The notes: generated by a model from the letters alone, not told the origin. Shown: positions 7,732-17,278, counted from the stretch's first letter. The stretch: 64,000 nt of DNA from Bacteroidia bacterium (GCA_025059535.1 JANXCX010000024.1:149425-213424); one strand, 5' to 3'. Made by a program: numbers and translations.

Positions 7732-8074
7732 GCTGCATCAACTCCGGAAAAAGCCACATGGCACGCACGCGCCCCGTAGCCGGCCTAATCTCCCCCTCTA
7801 CCCAGGCTAAGTAATAGATAGCTAAAAGGCGCGCCGCCGCATGGTAATAAGAGCGCTGAAAAAACTCGGTAGTATAAAAATGCCTTGTATGCACCACCTC
7901 CACGCCCAGCTCCTCCCGAATCTCTCGGCGCAGGGCCTCTTCAAGGCCCTCCTCGGCCTCCACCCCCCCGCCCGGAAACTTCATAATCCAGCCCCCCCGA
8001 AAATATTCCTCTAAAACAAGGTAACGCCCCCCTTCATCGGGTATCAGCCCATACACCCGTACAATCCATCTCAT
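7610..8074 (-). CDS. NUDIX hydrolase
   Basis: 154 residues from ATG 8074 (MRWIVRVYGLIPDEGG). The frame is open further upstream to 8143 but that part runs into the panD coding sequence and has no family match. The NUDIX box is complete: G36, E42, R50-E51, E54-E55 and G57 in the Gx5Ex7REUxEExGU pattern (PGGGVEAEEGLEEALRREIR). It hydrolyses a nucleoside diphosphate linked to some group; the substrate cannot be inferred. The C-terminal ~40 residues are encoded opposite the NlpC/P60 gene. The start is divergent from panD by 22 bp. Confidence 0.88.
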   Translation of the reverse strand: MRWIVRVYGLIPDEGGRYLVLEEYFRGGWIMKFPGGGVEAEEGLEEALRREIREELGVEVVHTRHFYTTEFFQRSYYHAAARLLAIYYLAWVEGEIRPATGRVRAMWLFPELMQLTFPVDRFVRGLLMAEGGDGRLAIGPASGGHLGGPPARRA

Positions 8075-8083
8075 ACCACGCCT

Positions 8084-8091
8084 TACCTTTG
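8084..8091 (+). promoter_or_regulatory. -7 promoter box for panD
   Basis: TACCTTTG, 5 nt before the GTG at 8097. It supports 8097 over the in-frame GTG at 8094. Confidence 0.65.
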
Positions 8092-8096
8092 CAGTG

Positions 8097-8441
8097 GTGT
8101 GGATCTGCGTACTAAAGGCGAAAATACACCGCGTGCGCATCACGCAGGTGGATCTAGACTATATAGGTAGCCTCACCTTGGATGGGGAGCTGATGGAGGC
8201 TGCAGGTCTCTTACCCTTTGAGCAGGTGCATGTGCTGAATCTCAATACGGGGGCACGGCTAGAAACGTACTTGATAGAAGGCCCTCGCGGCAGTGGCGTA
8301 GTTGGACTCAATGGCCCTGCCGCACGCATGGGAATGGTAGGCGATCTCGTGATCATTCTAGCTTATACCTGGCTGCCAGAAGCCGAGGCACGCACCTATC
8401 AGCCCAAAATTCTTTTCCCTAAGGAAGGAAATCGTCTGTGA
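8097..8441 (+). CDS. panD: aspartate 1-decarboxylase
   Basis: Makes beta-alanine from L-aspartate for pantothenate and CoA. The GTG at 8097 gives 114 residues and places the self-cleavage site Gly24-Ser25 (DLDYIGSLTLD) exactly where it lies in characterised PanD, where Ser25 becomes the pyruvoyl cofactor. VLKAKIHRV at the N-terminus and NGPAARMGMVGDLVIIL near the end are typical. The stop overlaps the GTG of the flippase-like gene (GTGA), so they form a two-gene operon, a pairing I recall from other Bacteroidota. Confidence 0.96.
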   Translation: MWICVLKAKIHRVRITQVDLDYIGSLTLDGELMEAAGLLPFEQVHVLNLNTGARLETYLIEGPRGSGVVGLNGPAARMGMVGDLVIILAYTWLPEAEARTYQPKILFPKEGNRL

Positions 8442-9373
8442 GACGCCGATGGATAGAAGCGGTCGTGGGCCTAGCCCTCGGCATAGGGCTAATGGGATGG
8501 GTTTTACGGGGATTTGAATGGAGGGAGCTGAAGGCGGCCTTAGCCAACTGGGAATGGCTGGTCTCTGCGGCTTTTGCGCTCTTAGGGGCCCATGCGCTGC
8601 GGGCATGGCGCTGGCTCGCTGTACTGCGTACCAGTGGCGCTAACTTGCCCTTTGCGGCCAGCTGGTGGGCTCTTATGCTGGGCTACCTCGCTAATCTCCT
8701 TCTGCCTCGCTTCGGAGAGATTCTGCGGTGTAGTCTACTCTGGCGCTGGCACCAAACGCCTCTCCCCCTCACCTTAGGTAGCGTAGTGGCCGAACGGCTC
8801 CTGGATATGCTCATTCTTCTCTTTCTAGTTGGAATTACCGCTGCAGTAGAAGGGCGCGGCTGGCTTGAGGCCTTAGGCCTTACTGCTTGGCTTCCGCTAA
8901 TTAGCCTGCTTTTGGCCATAGGACTCTTAGGGCTAGGGCTTTTGTGGTACTTCTGGTTGCGTCAGAAAGCCCGCGGGATAGTCCAGCAGGCGCTGCAGGG
9001 TTTCATGGCTCTGGCCGAGACACGGCCACGGAGCCTAATCCTCCTTTTCTCCTTAGGGATTTGGGTAGGGTACTGGCTCAGCACTATGAGTATTCTCTTT
9101 GCCGATGCGGCTTCGGAACGCTTCTCTTCGGGCCTCGTGCTGTGGGCCAGCTGGATTCTCCTCACTGGCTCAGCCTTAGCAATGGCCCTACCCGTCCCAG
9201 GGGGCTTAGGTACCTTCCACGCGATTGGGCTAGTGCTTCTGACCTACCTAGGATGGGAGAAAAATATAGCCCAACGCCTCGTGGTAACCGCACATGCGTT
9301 TCAGACGCTCCTTATACTGCTTGTAGGGGCCGGCGGCTTAGGGTACGCCTTTTGGCGGACAACCCGAACTTAG
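8438..9373 (+). CDS. flippase-like integral membrane protein (lysylphosphatidylglycerol synthase TM region family)
   Basis: 311 residues with about eight hydrophobic helices, no large soluble domain. It matches the UPF0104 / LPG synthase transmembrane region family (PF03706): ALRAWRWLAVLR near residue 55, LGYLANLLLPRFGEILR and VVAERLLDM (residues ~85-130), and a late PVPGGLGTFHAIGLVLL segment. Relatives are putative lipid or polyprenyl-linked transporters; the substrate is unknown. The GTG start overlaps the panD stop by 4 bp. A 25-bp gap with a promoter follows. Confidence 0.85.
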   Translation: MRRRWIEAVVGLALGIGLMGWVLRGFEWRELKAALANWEWLVSAAFALLGAHALRAWRWLAVLRTSGANLPFAASWWALMLGYLANLLLPRFGEILRCSLLWRWHQTPLPLTLGSVVAERLLDMLILLFLVGITAAVEGRGWLEALGLTAWLPLISLLLAIGLLGLGLLWYFWLRQKARGIVQQALQGFMALAETRPRSLILLFSLGIWVGYWLSTMSILFADAASERFSSGLVLWASWILLTGSALAMALPVPGGLGTFHAIGLVLLTYLGWEKNIAQRLVVTAHAFQTLLILLVGAGGLGYAFWRTTRT

Positions 9374-9383
9374 ATGCTCTTTT

Positions 9384-9391
9384 TATCTTTG
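9384..9391 (+). promoter_or_regulatory. -7 promoter box for the beta-helix gene
   Basis: TATCTTTG, 7 nt before ATG 9399. Confidence 0.65.
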
Positions 9392-9398
9392 AACTTTT

Positions 9399-12300
9399 AT
9401 GCCAAGCCTTTTGTGGCTGAGTGGCAGCCTATGGCTGCAGCTTAGCGGCACGTACTGGATCAATGGCACTTCGCAGAGCGCGGCGCGCTCTTTTGCTACT
9501 TTGCAGGAAGCCCTGGATACCTTGGCCCATGTAGGGGCTCAAGGCACCGTATGGCTGCGAATCGTCTATCCTTATGACCCTACGCATGAGCCATCTACAA
9601 TCCGTGTAAAGGCCTACGCCTGTCAAAGCTGTAGCGTAGTGGTGGCGGTAGATACGCCAATAACTATAGCAAAAAGGCCTCGCGCAGGATGGCAGGAGGG
9701 TCAGTATGTGCTGCGGATTCAGGGTGGGGTTCAGCGCTTTACGCTGAATGGCCGCGGCCGACTCACGCTTAAGAGCCTTACCGATACCACCGAAATAACG
9801 GGCGTAGTCGGGATTGTGCCGCGCTCAGGGCCAGTAAGCCATATACGCCTAGATAGCTGCCGCCTAGAAGGCCATTCGCGCCAGGGCACGCAGCTGGCCT
9901 TTTACATAGGCGATAGTACTAGCGTTACTTTAGTTCCTGTATGGACGCAAGTAAGTCACATAACCCTACACGCTTGCACTTTACAGGCGGCGCGTTATCT
10001 GGCTGCAGCAGTGGCGCCCTGGTGGGGATATATCAGCCACCTCCGAGTAGAGAATTGCGTTTTAGGTTATCCCACTACTCAATGGTCCGAAGCCGCCTAT
10101 GCCTGGGGCAGTGCGCCACGAGCCGCAGCTTTCTATGGCCGATGGATTCAGCACCTTACCCTTACTGGCTGCCTTATTCAAGGCGCCTGGGAAACTCAGC
10201 ATAGCGTACAAGGCGTGCACTTAGAGTTCTGCCATACCGTAGCGCTGCGCGCCAACCGCATTCGAAATCTACGTAGTTTCTCTACCGAAGGCCACGGGGC
10301 CGTAGGCATACGGCTACTTGCCTACGTTCAGAGCGGACCTACCTCGCACCTCATGGAAAATAACTTTATCGGTAACCTCATAGGTAGTGCCGATGAAACG
10401 CTCCCCGGCTCTAGTGACTACCTTGTGGCGGGAGTCGTTTTAGAAGCGAATGCCCCTACTACGCTGCCCCATTTCAGCCTGCGGCACAATACCATACACC
10501 TCTATGGTCAAGCGGACGCTAACGCCCCTTGGGCCAAAGATGGGTTTAGCGCAGGCCTCGTCATAGGTAAAAATCTGCTCGGCGGTGTGGAAATCTCGGG
10601 TAATCTTATCCAGAACACTTTACGCTTGCGCAGCCTTCAGCCATTGGAGGCTAAAGAAACCTGTGGATTAGCCTTCTGGGAGCCAAGTACTGCTATCGCC
10701 TGGAGCTCCATGAACCTTCGGCACAACTTCTACTACATCCGAGGAGAAAGGCTAGAGCGGAGTTATATTGCTCGGGTAGGTTGGGGCGACAATAAGCGCG
10801 TATTTGGCACGTTAGCAGCATGGCAGGCTTTCTCGGGCTTAGAGAGCGGCTCGCAGGAAGGTGTAAGCTACCCCGCCCCCTTTGTCCATCCCGACGAACC
10901 TATATTAGAGGCAGGACAGCCTTGGGAGGGGATAAATGCGGGCCCTGTGCCAGTCGTAGTAAATACAGACCTCTATGGCACCTTGCGCCCGCAAGGCAGC
11001 GGTCCCGATCCGGGGGCGGCGCCCGACATAGGAGCTTATGAGTTAGATGGTACGCCCTTTCCCTGCCATCCTCCAGCTACCCAGGCCCTTAGCGCTTCGG
11101 CGGTGGAGGGATGGGTAAGTGAGACTCTAGCTATCCATTGCGCTAATCCCCCGGCCTTATCAGGTCGGCTTAGCCTTCTTTGGAGCCTTGATGGCGGCAC
11201 TACCTGGCATGCGCGGACCCTGCGTCCGACGGATTTTCCTTTACCTTTTCCTCTTCCCGCCCCTGCCCAGCTCCCTGGGTTAGTTGAGCTACGGCTTGTG
11301 GCGGCGCCCTTGCCAGGCTGCCCAGGCAACCCAGACACCTCGCTACCCCTTACCATCTTAGTGCGCGACCGCCCAGGTAACCGTCCAAGTAACGCCATCC
11401 CCCTCCAGCTTACCGCTGTAGCCCCGGGACTGTGGGAAGCCACTCATACGGACTCTCTTCTTGGACTTGGCCTCACAGATGAGTTTAGCCAACTGCCCGC
11501 AAGCCGTAGCCGCGATCTTTTCTTCACTTTTACCCTCCCTGACTGTTTGGACTCATTGGAGATAGACCTCTGCGATGAAGCTACAGACTTTGATACGCGC
11601 CTTCATCTCCTAAGTGATCTGGACACAGTTAGCGATCGCGATCAGGGCCATCGCTCTGACTGCAGGGGTTATCAAGGCCGTGGTGGCCTCACCTCGCGGG
11701 TGATCGTACAAGCCGCTGATAATGTTCAAAGCCCATCCGATGAGAACTTTAGTCAGCCGCAGCGCGGCACTATGCCTCTGACCCCTAATCAGCGCTTTTA
11801 TTTAGCAGTAGAGGGGGAAGAAGCCTTAGAGGTAGGGCGCTTTCGGCTGCGCCTGCGCGGGTATAACCTTCCACCTCAACCGCCTAATTTAGGCCCCGAC
11901 CGGGAAGTCTGTCTCGGTGGGCAGGGCATACGCCTTTCAGGTTTTGCCCCTGGCGCCAGCTATTACGAATGGTTCATAAATGACGAGCGTTTAAATGGCG
12001 TGCAGGACTCCTTTATTGTTTTTTCCGGACTGCCAGGCCAATATGAAGTGGTAGTGGTGGCTCATTGGGTTCCCCTTCAGGCTTGCGATGCCCCTGCCTC
12101 CGCCCGCGATACGCTAAACCTTCAACTCCTCCCTGCGCTTCAAGCCACCCTACGCTATGAGAATCGCCGATTCAATAACGGGGATACTCTTCACCTTCCT
12201 TTTGGCCTTCATACTTTATATGGTGAGACGCCAGCAGCGGACCCCCTATATACTTGGCGGCTGTATGACCGAAGGGGTACCCTTTTAGAGGTGCGCCGCG

Positions 12301-12671
12301 GACCTTCCTATACGCGGGCATGGGAAGTTTCAGGCATTTTTATGTTGCAGCTTACTACCGAAGCGGGTGGATGCCGGGAGGAGGATACGCTCTATTTAGA
12401 GGTGAGCGCTGCGGCTAGTCTTTCTGACTTAGGGTCGCCGGTGCCCGCTTTATGGCCTAATCCAAGTAAAGGTACAGTTTGGCTCTACCTTCCTACTCCA
12501 GGCCCCGCTTTTTACCGCCTATTCAATTCGGCTGGCCAATGCCTAAAAGAAGCCTTCTTAGAAGGTGGTACGATAGAATCCCTTACCTTGCCTTTTGCGT
12601 CTGGGTACTACTGGCTTCAGATTTCCACTGCCCAGGCTACATTTAGCCTACCGGTTCTGATTGTGGATTAG
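9399..12671 (+). CDS. large secreted beta-helix protein with T9SS type A sorting domain
   Basis: 1090 residues. A short signal sequence (MPSLLWLSGSLWLQLSG) is followed by ~500 residues of parallel right-handed beta-helix character (repeated ISHLRVENC, HLTLTGCLIQG, FSLRHNTIHL, VEISGNLIQN coils). Residues ~560-830 hold an Ig-like segment and a region resembling bacterial pre-peptidase C-terminal domains (SRDLFFTFTLPDC, DFDTRLHLL). A PKD-like domain with GASYYEWFINDE follows, and the end is a type IX sorting domain (PALWPNPSKGTVWLYL ... GYYWLQIST). It should cross the outer membrane by T9SS and remain surface-bound or be released. The beta-helix suggests polysaccharide binding or cleavage, but I see no catalytic signature. 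Confidence 0.85.
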   Translation: MPSLLWLSGSLWLQLSGTYWINGTSQSAARSFATLQEALDTLAHVGAQGTVWLRIVYPYDPTHEPSTIRVKAYACQSCSVVVAVDTPITIAKRPRAGWQEGQYVLRIQGGVQRFTLNGRGRLTLKSLTDTTEITGVVGIVPRSGPVSHIRLDSCRLEGHSRQGTQLAFYIGDSTSVTLVPVWTQVSHITLHACTLQAARYLAAAVAPWWGYISHLRVENCVLGYPTTQWSEAAYAWGSAPRAAAFYGRWIQHLTLTGCLIQGAWETQHSVQGVHLEFCHTVALRANRIRNLRSFSTEGHGAVGIRLLAYVQSGPTSHLMENNFIGNLIGSADETLPGSSDYLVAGVVLEANAPTTLPHFSLRHNTIHLYGQADANAPWAKDGFSAGLVIGKNLLGGVEISGNLIQNTLRLRSLQPLEAKETCGLAFWEPSTAIAWSSMNLRHNFYYIRGERLERSYIARVGWGDNKRVFGTLAAWQAFSGLESGSQEGVSYPAPFVHPDEPILEAGQPWEGINAGPVPVVVNTDLYGTLRPQGSGPDPGAAPDIGAYELDGTPFPCHPPATQALSASAVEGWVSETLAIHCANPPALSGRLSLLWSLDGGTTWHARTLRPTDFPLPFPLPAPAQLPGLVELRLVAAPLPGCPGNPDTSLPLTILVRDRPGNRPSNAIPLQLTAVAPGLWEATHTDSLLGLGLTDEFSQLPASRSRDLFFTFTLPDCLDSLEIDLCDEATDFDTRLHLLSDLDTVSDRDQGHRSDCRGYQGRGGLTSRVIVQAADNVQSPSDENFSQPQRGTMPLTPNQRFYLAVEGEEALEVGRFRLRLRGYNLPPQPPNLGPDREVCLGGQGIRLSGFAPGASYYEWFINDERLNGVQDSFIVFSGLPGQYEVVVVAHWVPLQACDAPASARDTLNLQLLPALQATLRYENRRFNNGDTLHLPFGLHTLYGETPAADPLYTWRLYDRRGTLLEVRRGPSYTRAWEVSGIFMLQLTTEAGGCREEDTLYLEVSAAASLSDLGSPVPALWPNPSKGTVWLYLPTPGPAFYRLFNSAGQCLKEAFLEGGTIESLTLPFASGYYWLQISTAQATFSLPVLIVD

Positions 12672-12924
12672 GCTGCGCCTGTAAAAGAGCCGCACAGGTT
12701 ACATGAGAATTTTTAGCATTACTTTTTAGGCTGACTGGATCAAACCGCATACCTTTAGCGCAGTAGAAAGTCATCCACCTACCTTAGCTCACTAAAAGCT
12801 GAAAAGGCGAAAAGAAAGCCTCCCTATACGATGAATCGGCCTATTCACAGAGCAGAGTTAGAAGAGGGTATTGTGGCGTCTGCCTCTACTGCTCCGCTGG
12901 GATAGTGCGGTCTAAAAAAAAGGT
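12672..12924. other. 253-bp gene-free stretch before the nuoB promoter
   Basis: This is the longest non-coding interval in the window. I see no tRNA, no strong hairpin and no convincing gene. It is locally AT-richer than its surroundings and has runs such as TTTTTAG twice (12710s and 12720s) and -7-like words TACCTTTA and TACCTTAG. A 24-codon frame (12831-12905, MNRPIHRAEL...) has no supporting context and is not called. Confidence 0.5.
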
Positions 12925-12932
12925 TATATTTG
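12925..12932 (+). promoter_or_regulatory. -7 promoter box for nuoB
   Basis: TATATTTG, 3 nt before ATG 12936; the mRNA should be leaderless. Confidence 0.65.
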
Positions 12933-12935
12933 ACC

Positions 12936-13427
12936 ATGCCTATTCACGAGGCCCTCAATCAGCAGGGTTTTTTGCTGGCTCGGCTGGATGACCTTATAAG
13001 CTGGGCACGCACAGGTTCGCTATGGCCGATGCCGATGGGTCTGGCTTGCTGTGCCATAGAGATGATGGCCGCCGCTGGGCCTAAATATGATATCGCTCGC
13101 TTCGGGATGGAGCGCTTTTCCTTCTCGCCGCGCCAGGCTGACGTCATGATTGTAGCGGGCTGGTGCACCTACAAAATGGCCCATGCCATCAAGCGGATTT
13201 GGGACCAAATGGCCGAACCCAAATGGTGCATCGCCATGGGCGCTTGCGCCTCCACGGGTGGCATGCACCGCGTATATGGCGTAGTCCAAGGGGTGGATCA
13301 ATTCCTTCCAGTGGATGTATATGTGCCGGGCTGTCCCCCACGCCCCGAAGTACTCCTCCATGCTCTTATGGAGCTTCAGAATAAAATTCGCCGAGAGCAC
13401 TCGCTGATTCAGGATCGCAACCCATGA
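12936..13427 (+). CDS. nuoB: NADH-quinone oxidoreductase subunit B
   Basis: Complex I subunit on the cytoplasmic side that carries the last iron-sulfur cluster, N2, next to quinone. 163 residues with the N2 ligands C38-C39 (LACCAIEMM), C104 (MGACAST) and C133 (VPGCPPRPE), and [12 protein letters not shown]. An extra cysteine in GWCTYKMA (C77) sits where relatives also often vary. An upstream TTG (12930) lies in the promoter box, so ATG 12936 is chosen. It is not beside nuoA, nuoC or nuoD; it stands alone between a T9SS cargo gene and convergent pabB, whose 3' end it overlaps by 19 bp. nuoC is found alone 20 kb away. Confidence 0.96.
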   Translation: MPIHEALNQQGFLLARLDDLISWARTGSLWPMPMGLACCAIEMMAAAGPKYDIARFGMERFSFSPRQADVMIVAGWCTYKMAHAIKRIWDQMAEPKWCIAMGACASTGGMHRVYGVVQGVDQFLPVDVYVPGCPPRPEVLLHALMELQNKIRREHSLIQDRNP

Positions 13428-14572
13428 GTGGGCAGCCCCAGTAGCTGGAGAAGGTGGTCGGCTTTGAGCCAGCTCTCCTCCCATTCGGCGAGGGGATCGG
13501 AATCATAGGTAATCCCGCTGCCTACCTGAATAAGTAAGCGCCGGCTGGCGCGATCGTAGACGCAACTGCGTATAACTACGGCAAAGTCGGCCTCCCCCTC
13601 TGGCGATAAGTAGCCTACCGCCCCCGAATAGAGACCACGCCCTATGGGCTCAAGCTCGTAAATGTAGCGTAAGGCGGCTTTCTTAGGGGCGCCAGTCATA
13701 GAGCCCGCTGGAAAAAGGCTTTCCACCACTTCGCAAGTGGATACGCCTTCGGCGCGCTCTCCCACTACCGTAGAAACTAAGTGATGCACCGTAGAAAAAG
13801 TATGCACCTCGGCTAGCGCAGATACTTGAACCGAGCCGGTAAGGCACACGCGCTGAAGGTCATTCCGCACTAAATCCACAATCATCGTGTTTTCCGCCAT
13901 CTCTTTTGGATTTCTCTTCAAAGACTCCAAATTACGCAGGTCCTCTTCCCAGGTTTTGCCTCGCGAGATAGTTCCTTTGATGGGCTGCTGGACTACTAGC
14001 TGCCGCCACTGCCAGAAAAACCTCTCTGGCGAGGCTCCGATAAGATACTTTTGCTGGTATTTGAAGATATAGTTGAAGGTAGAGGGCCAGGCGCGCAAAA
14101 GATGTACATACACTACCAGAGGATCCAGGGCTACTTCCCAAAGGAGCGCCAAAGTAAGGTTGATCTGATACACTTCCCCACTTCGGATGAGGGCCCGAAT
14201 CCGATCCACTGCCTCTAAGTACCCCTGCCGGTCAAAGGAGCTAGCCAAAAAACGAGCCGCCGAAGAGGGAGGAGGTAACTCCTCCTCACTCCATTCCGAG
14301 GCCTCTGACTGGGCGATTACTATATGAGGCACAAAAAAGGCTACTTTAGGAAACTCCAGCCAGGGCTTTTTATAGGGTGCTTTCCATTCGTAGCTCCAAC
14401 CACCCATGTACCATTCTCTTTCCTTGAAAGGGTATTTAGCTACTTGCCGCCCCATCCCCATGACCCACCGATACAGGCTCAAATCATCCTGGGGATTATT
14501 CTGCAGGCAGAAGTAAAAGTAGGGATAGCGGTCGGCCCAGTGCAAAAGTTGAAGCAGCCTCAGGCGTTCCAT
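13409..14572 (-). CDS. pabB: aminodeoxychorismate synthase component I
   Basis: Converts chorismate plus ammonia to 4-amino-4-deoxychorismate for folate. 387 residues of the chorismate-binding family: [68 protein letters not shown] and [10 protein letters not shown]. The PIKGT motif (with the nucleophilic Lys) is the PabB version; anthranilate synthase has PIAGT. I used ATG 14572; the longer TTG at 14596 adds 8 residues with no match. It overlaps the preceding gene by 13 bp. No pabA or pabC is in the window. Confidence 0.93.
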   Translation of the reverse strand: MERLRLLQLLHWADRYPYFYFCLQNNPQDDLSLYRWVMGMGRQVAKYPFKEREWYMGGWSYEWKAPYKKPWLEFPKVAFFVPHIVIAQSEASEWSEEELPPPSSAARFLASSFDRQGYLEAVDRIRALIRSGEVYQINLTLALLWEVALDPLVVYVHLLRAWPSTFNYIFKYQQKYLIGASPERFFWQWRQLVVQQPIKGTISRGKTWEEDLRNLESLKRNPKEMAENTMIVDLVRNDLQRVCLTGSVQVSALAEVHTFSTVHHLVSTVVGERAEGVSTCEVVESLFPAGSMTGAPKKAALRYIYELEPIGRGLYSGAVGYLSPEGEADFAVVIRSCVYDRASRRLLIQVGSGITYDSDPLAEWEESWLKADHLLQLLGLPTHGLRS

Positions 14573-14931
14573 GGACGGTAGTAAAGCTGGTCGCAAAAGC
14601 TCTCTAGCGAAGGTGCCACAAGGAGCGGAGAGGAAGAAGGCCTACTGCGCCACTGAAAATACACACCACCCTCCGCTACATCCCAAACAAGGATATTCCA
14701 GAAGGCATCATACCCCAGCGGTAAGTAGGAAGGGGGTAGATTGACCCCCAAGCGCTGTTTGTGCAGGAAAATGTCGCGCGGCCCCCCTTGCGGTTCAAGC
14801 AAGTAGAGGAGACGTACCGAACAAAGCGTGCCTTCCCGTACGATATCAAACATGGGGTAGCGTCGGGCGCGCTCTAACCACTTGTAAAATACCGGCGGCA
14901 GTTCCAGGGTGTAAGGGCGAGCCCAGCTCAT
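14560..14931 (-). CDS. hypothetical protein, possibly SUKH (SMI1/KNR4)-like
   Basis: 123 residues, cytoplasmic. The middle LPPSYLPLGYDAFWNILVWDV and the following GGVYFQWR recall the C-terminal half of SMI1/KNR4 (SUKH) proteins, where a G-N-x-hydrophobic strand and VYFWDH occur; the match is weak and by eye only. Its end overlaps the start of pabB by 13 bp and both share the promoter box at 14945-14938, so it is co-transcribed with pabB. A link to folate synthesis is only positional. Some SUKH proteins are immunity proteins, but no toxin gene is next to it. Confidence 0.65.
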   Translation of the reverse strand: MSWARPYTLELPPVFYKWLERARRYPMFDIVREGTLCSVRLLYLLEPQGGPRDIFLHKQRLGVNLPPSYLPLGYDAFWNILVWDVAEGGVYFQWRSRPSSSPLLVAPSLESFCDQLYYRPWNA

Positions 14932-14937
14932 TTACTT

Positions 14938-14954
14938 CAAATATAGTATCTTGG
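14938..14954. promoter_or_regulatory. back-to-back divergent -7 boxes
   Basis: Minus strand TATATTTG (14945-14938, 6 nt before ATG 14931) and plus strand TATCTTGG (14947-14954, one mismatch to TAnnTTTG, 4 nt before ATG 14959) are separated by 1 bp. Each promoter's upstream element would fall in the other gene. Confidence 0.6.
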
Positions 14955-14958
14955 AAGC

Positions 14959-15378
14959 ATGCGCTGGGTCGCTTTTCTCTTAGTCGCTTATTTGAGTGCT
15001 CAGTCGGGCGGGTATGACCCAAATGAGGTGATTGGTGAATCGGAGGGCGAGACGCCCTCCCCCGTCGTGGTGCCACGGGAGGATATAGCCATTCAAATAA
15101 ATGGCCAGCCTTTCCAGTGGCAGGACCCTTTAGTTATAGAGGGCGGTAAGACATATCACATTTATATCACGGGTATGCGGCCGCATTCTAAGCTGATTTT
15201 ACGCTTTTTCAAGGCAGGGCAGAGCGCAGGCGGGCGCCAGTTTGACGCCAATGAATATGGTGAGCTTGAATTGGAAGCCCGTTTAGAGAAGCAGAAAGTT
15301 CAGGGCATAGCTGAAGTAATTTATTATCCTTCAAATGGGCGGGAGGTTCGTCGGCGCTTCAAGGTGAAGATACACTAG
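14959..15378 (+). CDS. small secreted hypothetical protein
   Basis: 139 residues: signal peptide MRWVAFLLVAYLSAQS, an acidic linker (ESEGETPSP), then a compact beta-rich domain of ~95 residues with IQINGQPFQW, GGKTYHIYITG and a basic end ([10 protein letters not shown]). No cysteines and no sorting domain, so it is probably periplasmic. I do not recognise a family. It stands alone with its own promoter and overlaps the end of the convergent BatA-like gene by 20 bp. Confidence 0.7.
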   Translation: MRWVAFLLVAYLSAQSGGYDPNEVIGESEGETPSPVVVPREDIAIQINGQPFQWQDPLVIEGGKTYHIYITGMRPHSKLILRFFKAGQSAGGRQFDANEYGELELEARLEKQKVQGIAEVIYYPSNGREVRRRFKVKIH

Positions 15379-17278
15379 CTGGGCGTAAAAGCCGGCGACT
15401 CCAGGCGATTTCCGCCATCAGTAGCCCTAGCGCTAGTCCCAGCCAGAGCCACCATGGGCGCCAGCGCAGGGTTAGATAAGCCGGTTTAAAGGCACCTTCA
15501 CTCCACTGGCGCACTTCTACCGCTAACCCAGCCGCCTCCCACTCCGCTGGCGCAAGAAAGTCCGAGTAAGATTCGCTAGAGGGCCTATTGACACCGATAT
15601 AACCGTATAGCTTCTCTTGTAGATATACGCCGTATAGCCCAGCTGGGAGGGGATACTCCCCTAAGCTAAAGGTGATTGTATGGCCTTGCGCTTCGGTATG
15701 CGGGGTATGCACGAAGCTCGAACGGGTGTGCCGAAGCGTTACGGGCCCTTCGGCGGCAGGTAAAGTGAAGGTCCGACGCGTCCCAAGCGGCACATAGCCT
15801 ATCCATCCGCTTCCGTGATGCCGCCAGAACAACCGCTCAAAAAGCGGCACAAAGAGGCTGTGATGGCCTAGCGAACTGCCCCACCAAGGAAAGGCAAAAA
15901 GATACACAAACCCCTTTTGCCAAGGAATTTCCCAGAAAAGCGGCGTGCCTTCGGCGGTCTGTAGGAGGACTCTACCGCCACTTGGACGAAGCAGGTAGAG
16001 AGAAGCCACCGTGAGCGGTTCGGGCAGGCTTAGCCCTTCGCCCCCTATGGGCACAAACACCTCTTCCCACAGCGGGTGAGTTAGAGGGGTAAGATAGACG
16101 GCCTGAGGCGCTGGGGCCAGAACGCCATCCACCTCTAGGTCAAAAAAAGCGTTTCGCCAGGCCAAAGGAGTATTTTGGGCTGGGGCGAAAGCTACCAAGG
16201 TACCCCCTTCGGCTACCCAAGCCGCTATACCCCCTGGTAGGTGGCCAAGCTCTCCCACCCACAAACGGGTAGCCTCCGTAGGAGTATTCAAATCCGTTTT
16301 AGGCCAGCTCAGTACCTCAAAAAGCCTTTGGAAAGCGCTCTGGCTCAGAAGGCGTGGGTCACCGCCGCAGAGCGCTTGCCTCTCTCCAGCCCTCAGCCAA
16401 CCTATCCCACACCAGTTGTCCACTTCTATGGCATCGCCTCTTATTTGCAGCTCTATTCGGCCTTCGGTTAGGGGTATTAGCTCCTCATGGCGGCCTACCG
16501 CACAGGGGCGCACCCGATTACCCACCTGTATGGTGTAAATGGTATCCTTCGGCCCCTGTAGCCTATACGCCACCCGAATCCGATCCCCAACCGCCGCTAC
16601 ATTTACCGAGTCAAACCAGGCATTCCCTCGCCAATCCGCCCGCACAGGAAAGAGTACGAGATCACCTTTTACCTGTCCCTTCAGCCGGGCCAAATTTCCT
16701 ACAGAAGTGCGCTGAAAGTCAGAGAATACATATATTTTTTTCTTCTCATAGCTTGCTTCCCGAAAAAAGAGCTCAGATCTCTCTAAGAAGTAGGCCAATG
16801 GATATCCCATGTCAGCGGGCTGAATAGCCGCTACTTTTTCCTTCATAAGCGCCGCTGGTAAGAAAGGACTGCGCGGCACATAGCTGTCGGTAGTAAGAAG
16901 CCTGAATTCCTGCGAAGCGGGTGCTTGACGCAAAACCTCCTGAAGCAGAGCCTGCAAGGTAGCCCAGACTGGATGCATAGAGGGCGAAACATCCACAATT
17001 ACAAGCACCGAAGTGCCCCCAAGACGCATAGACAGGCCTTTACCCCACTGAGGTCGGGCAAAAAGTAGCACAATAGCCGAAAGAGCCGCCAAGCGCAGAA
17101 AAAGGAGAATCCAGTGATGCAGCTTTAGGTAAGGTCGGTTGAACTGCTTGAGCCGCTCTACCCACAGTGCCCGCGAAAACTCATACCGCCGGGAGCGCCG
17201 AAGGTAAAAGAAATGCACTACAATCGGTACAATCAGAGCTAAAAGGCCCCACAGAAAGTGGGGAAAGAGGAAATTCAT
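15359..17278 (-). CDS. BatA-like membrane protein with von Willebrand A domain
   Basis: 639 residues. The N-terminus [23 protein letters not shown] is the Bacteroidota BatA / aerotolerance regulator N-terminal domain (PF07584), with a second membrane helix near residue 60. A VWA domain follows with the MIDAS start VDVSPSMHP (DxSxS), then a long periplasmic part, and a last helix ([18 protein letters not shown]). Bat proteins are tied to MoxR-ATPase systems and stress tolerance, but no moxR is here. The ATG overlaps the lipA stop (ATGA), so it is translated with lipA, an unusual pairing. Confidence 0.85.
   Translation of the reverse strand: MNFLFPHFLWGLLALIVPIVVHFFYLRRSRRYEFSRALWVERLKQFNRPYLKLHHWILLFLRLAALSAIVLLFARPQWGKGLSMRLGGTSVLVIVDVSPSMHPVWATLQALLQEVLRQAPASQEFRLLTTDSYVPRSPFLPAALMKEKVAAIQPADMGYPLAYFLERSELFFREASYEKKKIYVFSDFQRTSVGNLARLKGQVKGDLVLFPVRADWRGNAWFDSVNVAAVGDRIRVAYRLQGPKDTIYTIQVGNRVRPCAVGRHEELIPLTEGRIELQIRGDAIEVDNWCGIGWLRAGERQALCGGDPRLLSQSAFQRLFEVLSWPKTDLNTPTEATRLWVGELGHLPGGIAAWVAEGGTLVAFAPAQNTPLAWRNAFFDLEVDGVLAPAPQAVYLTPLTHPLWEEVFVPIGGEGLSLPEPLTVASLYLLRPSGGRVLLQTAEGTPLFWEIPWQKGFVYLFAFPWWGSSLGHHSLFVPLFERLFWRHHGSGWIGYVPLGTRRTFTLPAAEGPVTLRHTRSSFVHTPHTEAQGHTITFSLGEYPLPAGLYGVYLQEKLYGYIGVNRPSSESYSDFLAPAEWEAAGLAVEVRQWSEGAFKPAYLTLRWRPWWLWLGLALGLLMAEIAWSRRLLRPASVSSP

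Noticed and set aside
8944-9420. 158-codon frame in another frame of the flippase-like gene
   Set aside because: Arg/Pro-rich composition typical of shadow frames; the true frame has clear membrane helices.
12831-12905. 24-codon frame (MNRPIHRAEL...) before nuoB
   Set aside because: No promoter box at the correct distance, no homology seen; chance expectation for a 250-bp gap.
13020-13484. 154-codon frame antisense to nuoB
   Set aside because: Low-complexity shadow of a conserved complex I gene; no family motif.
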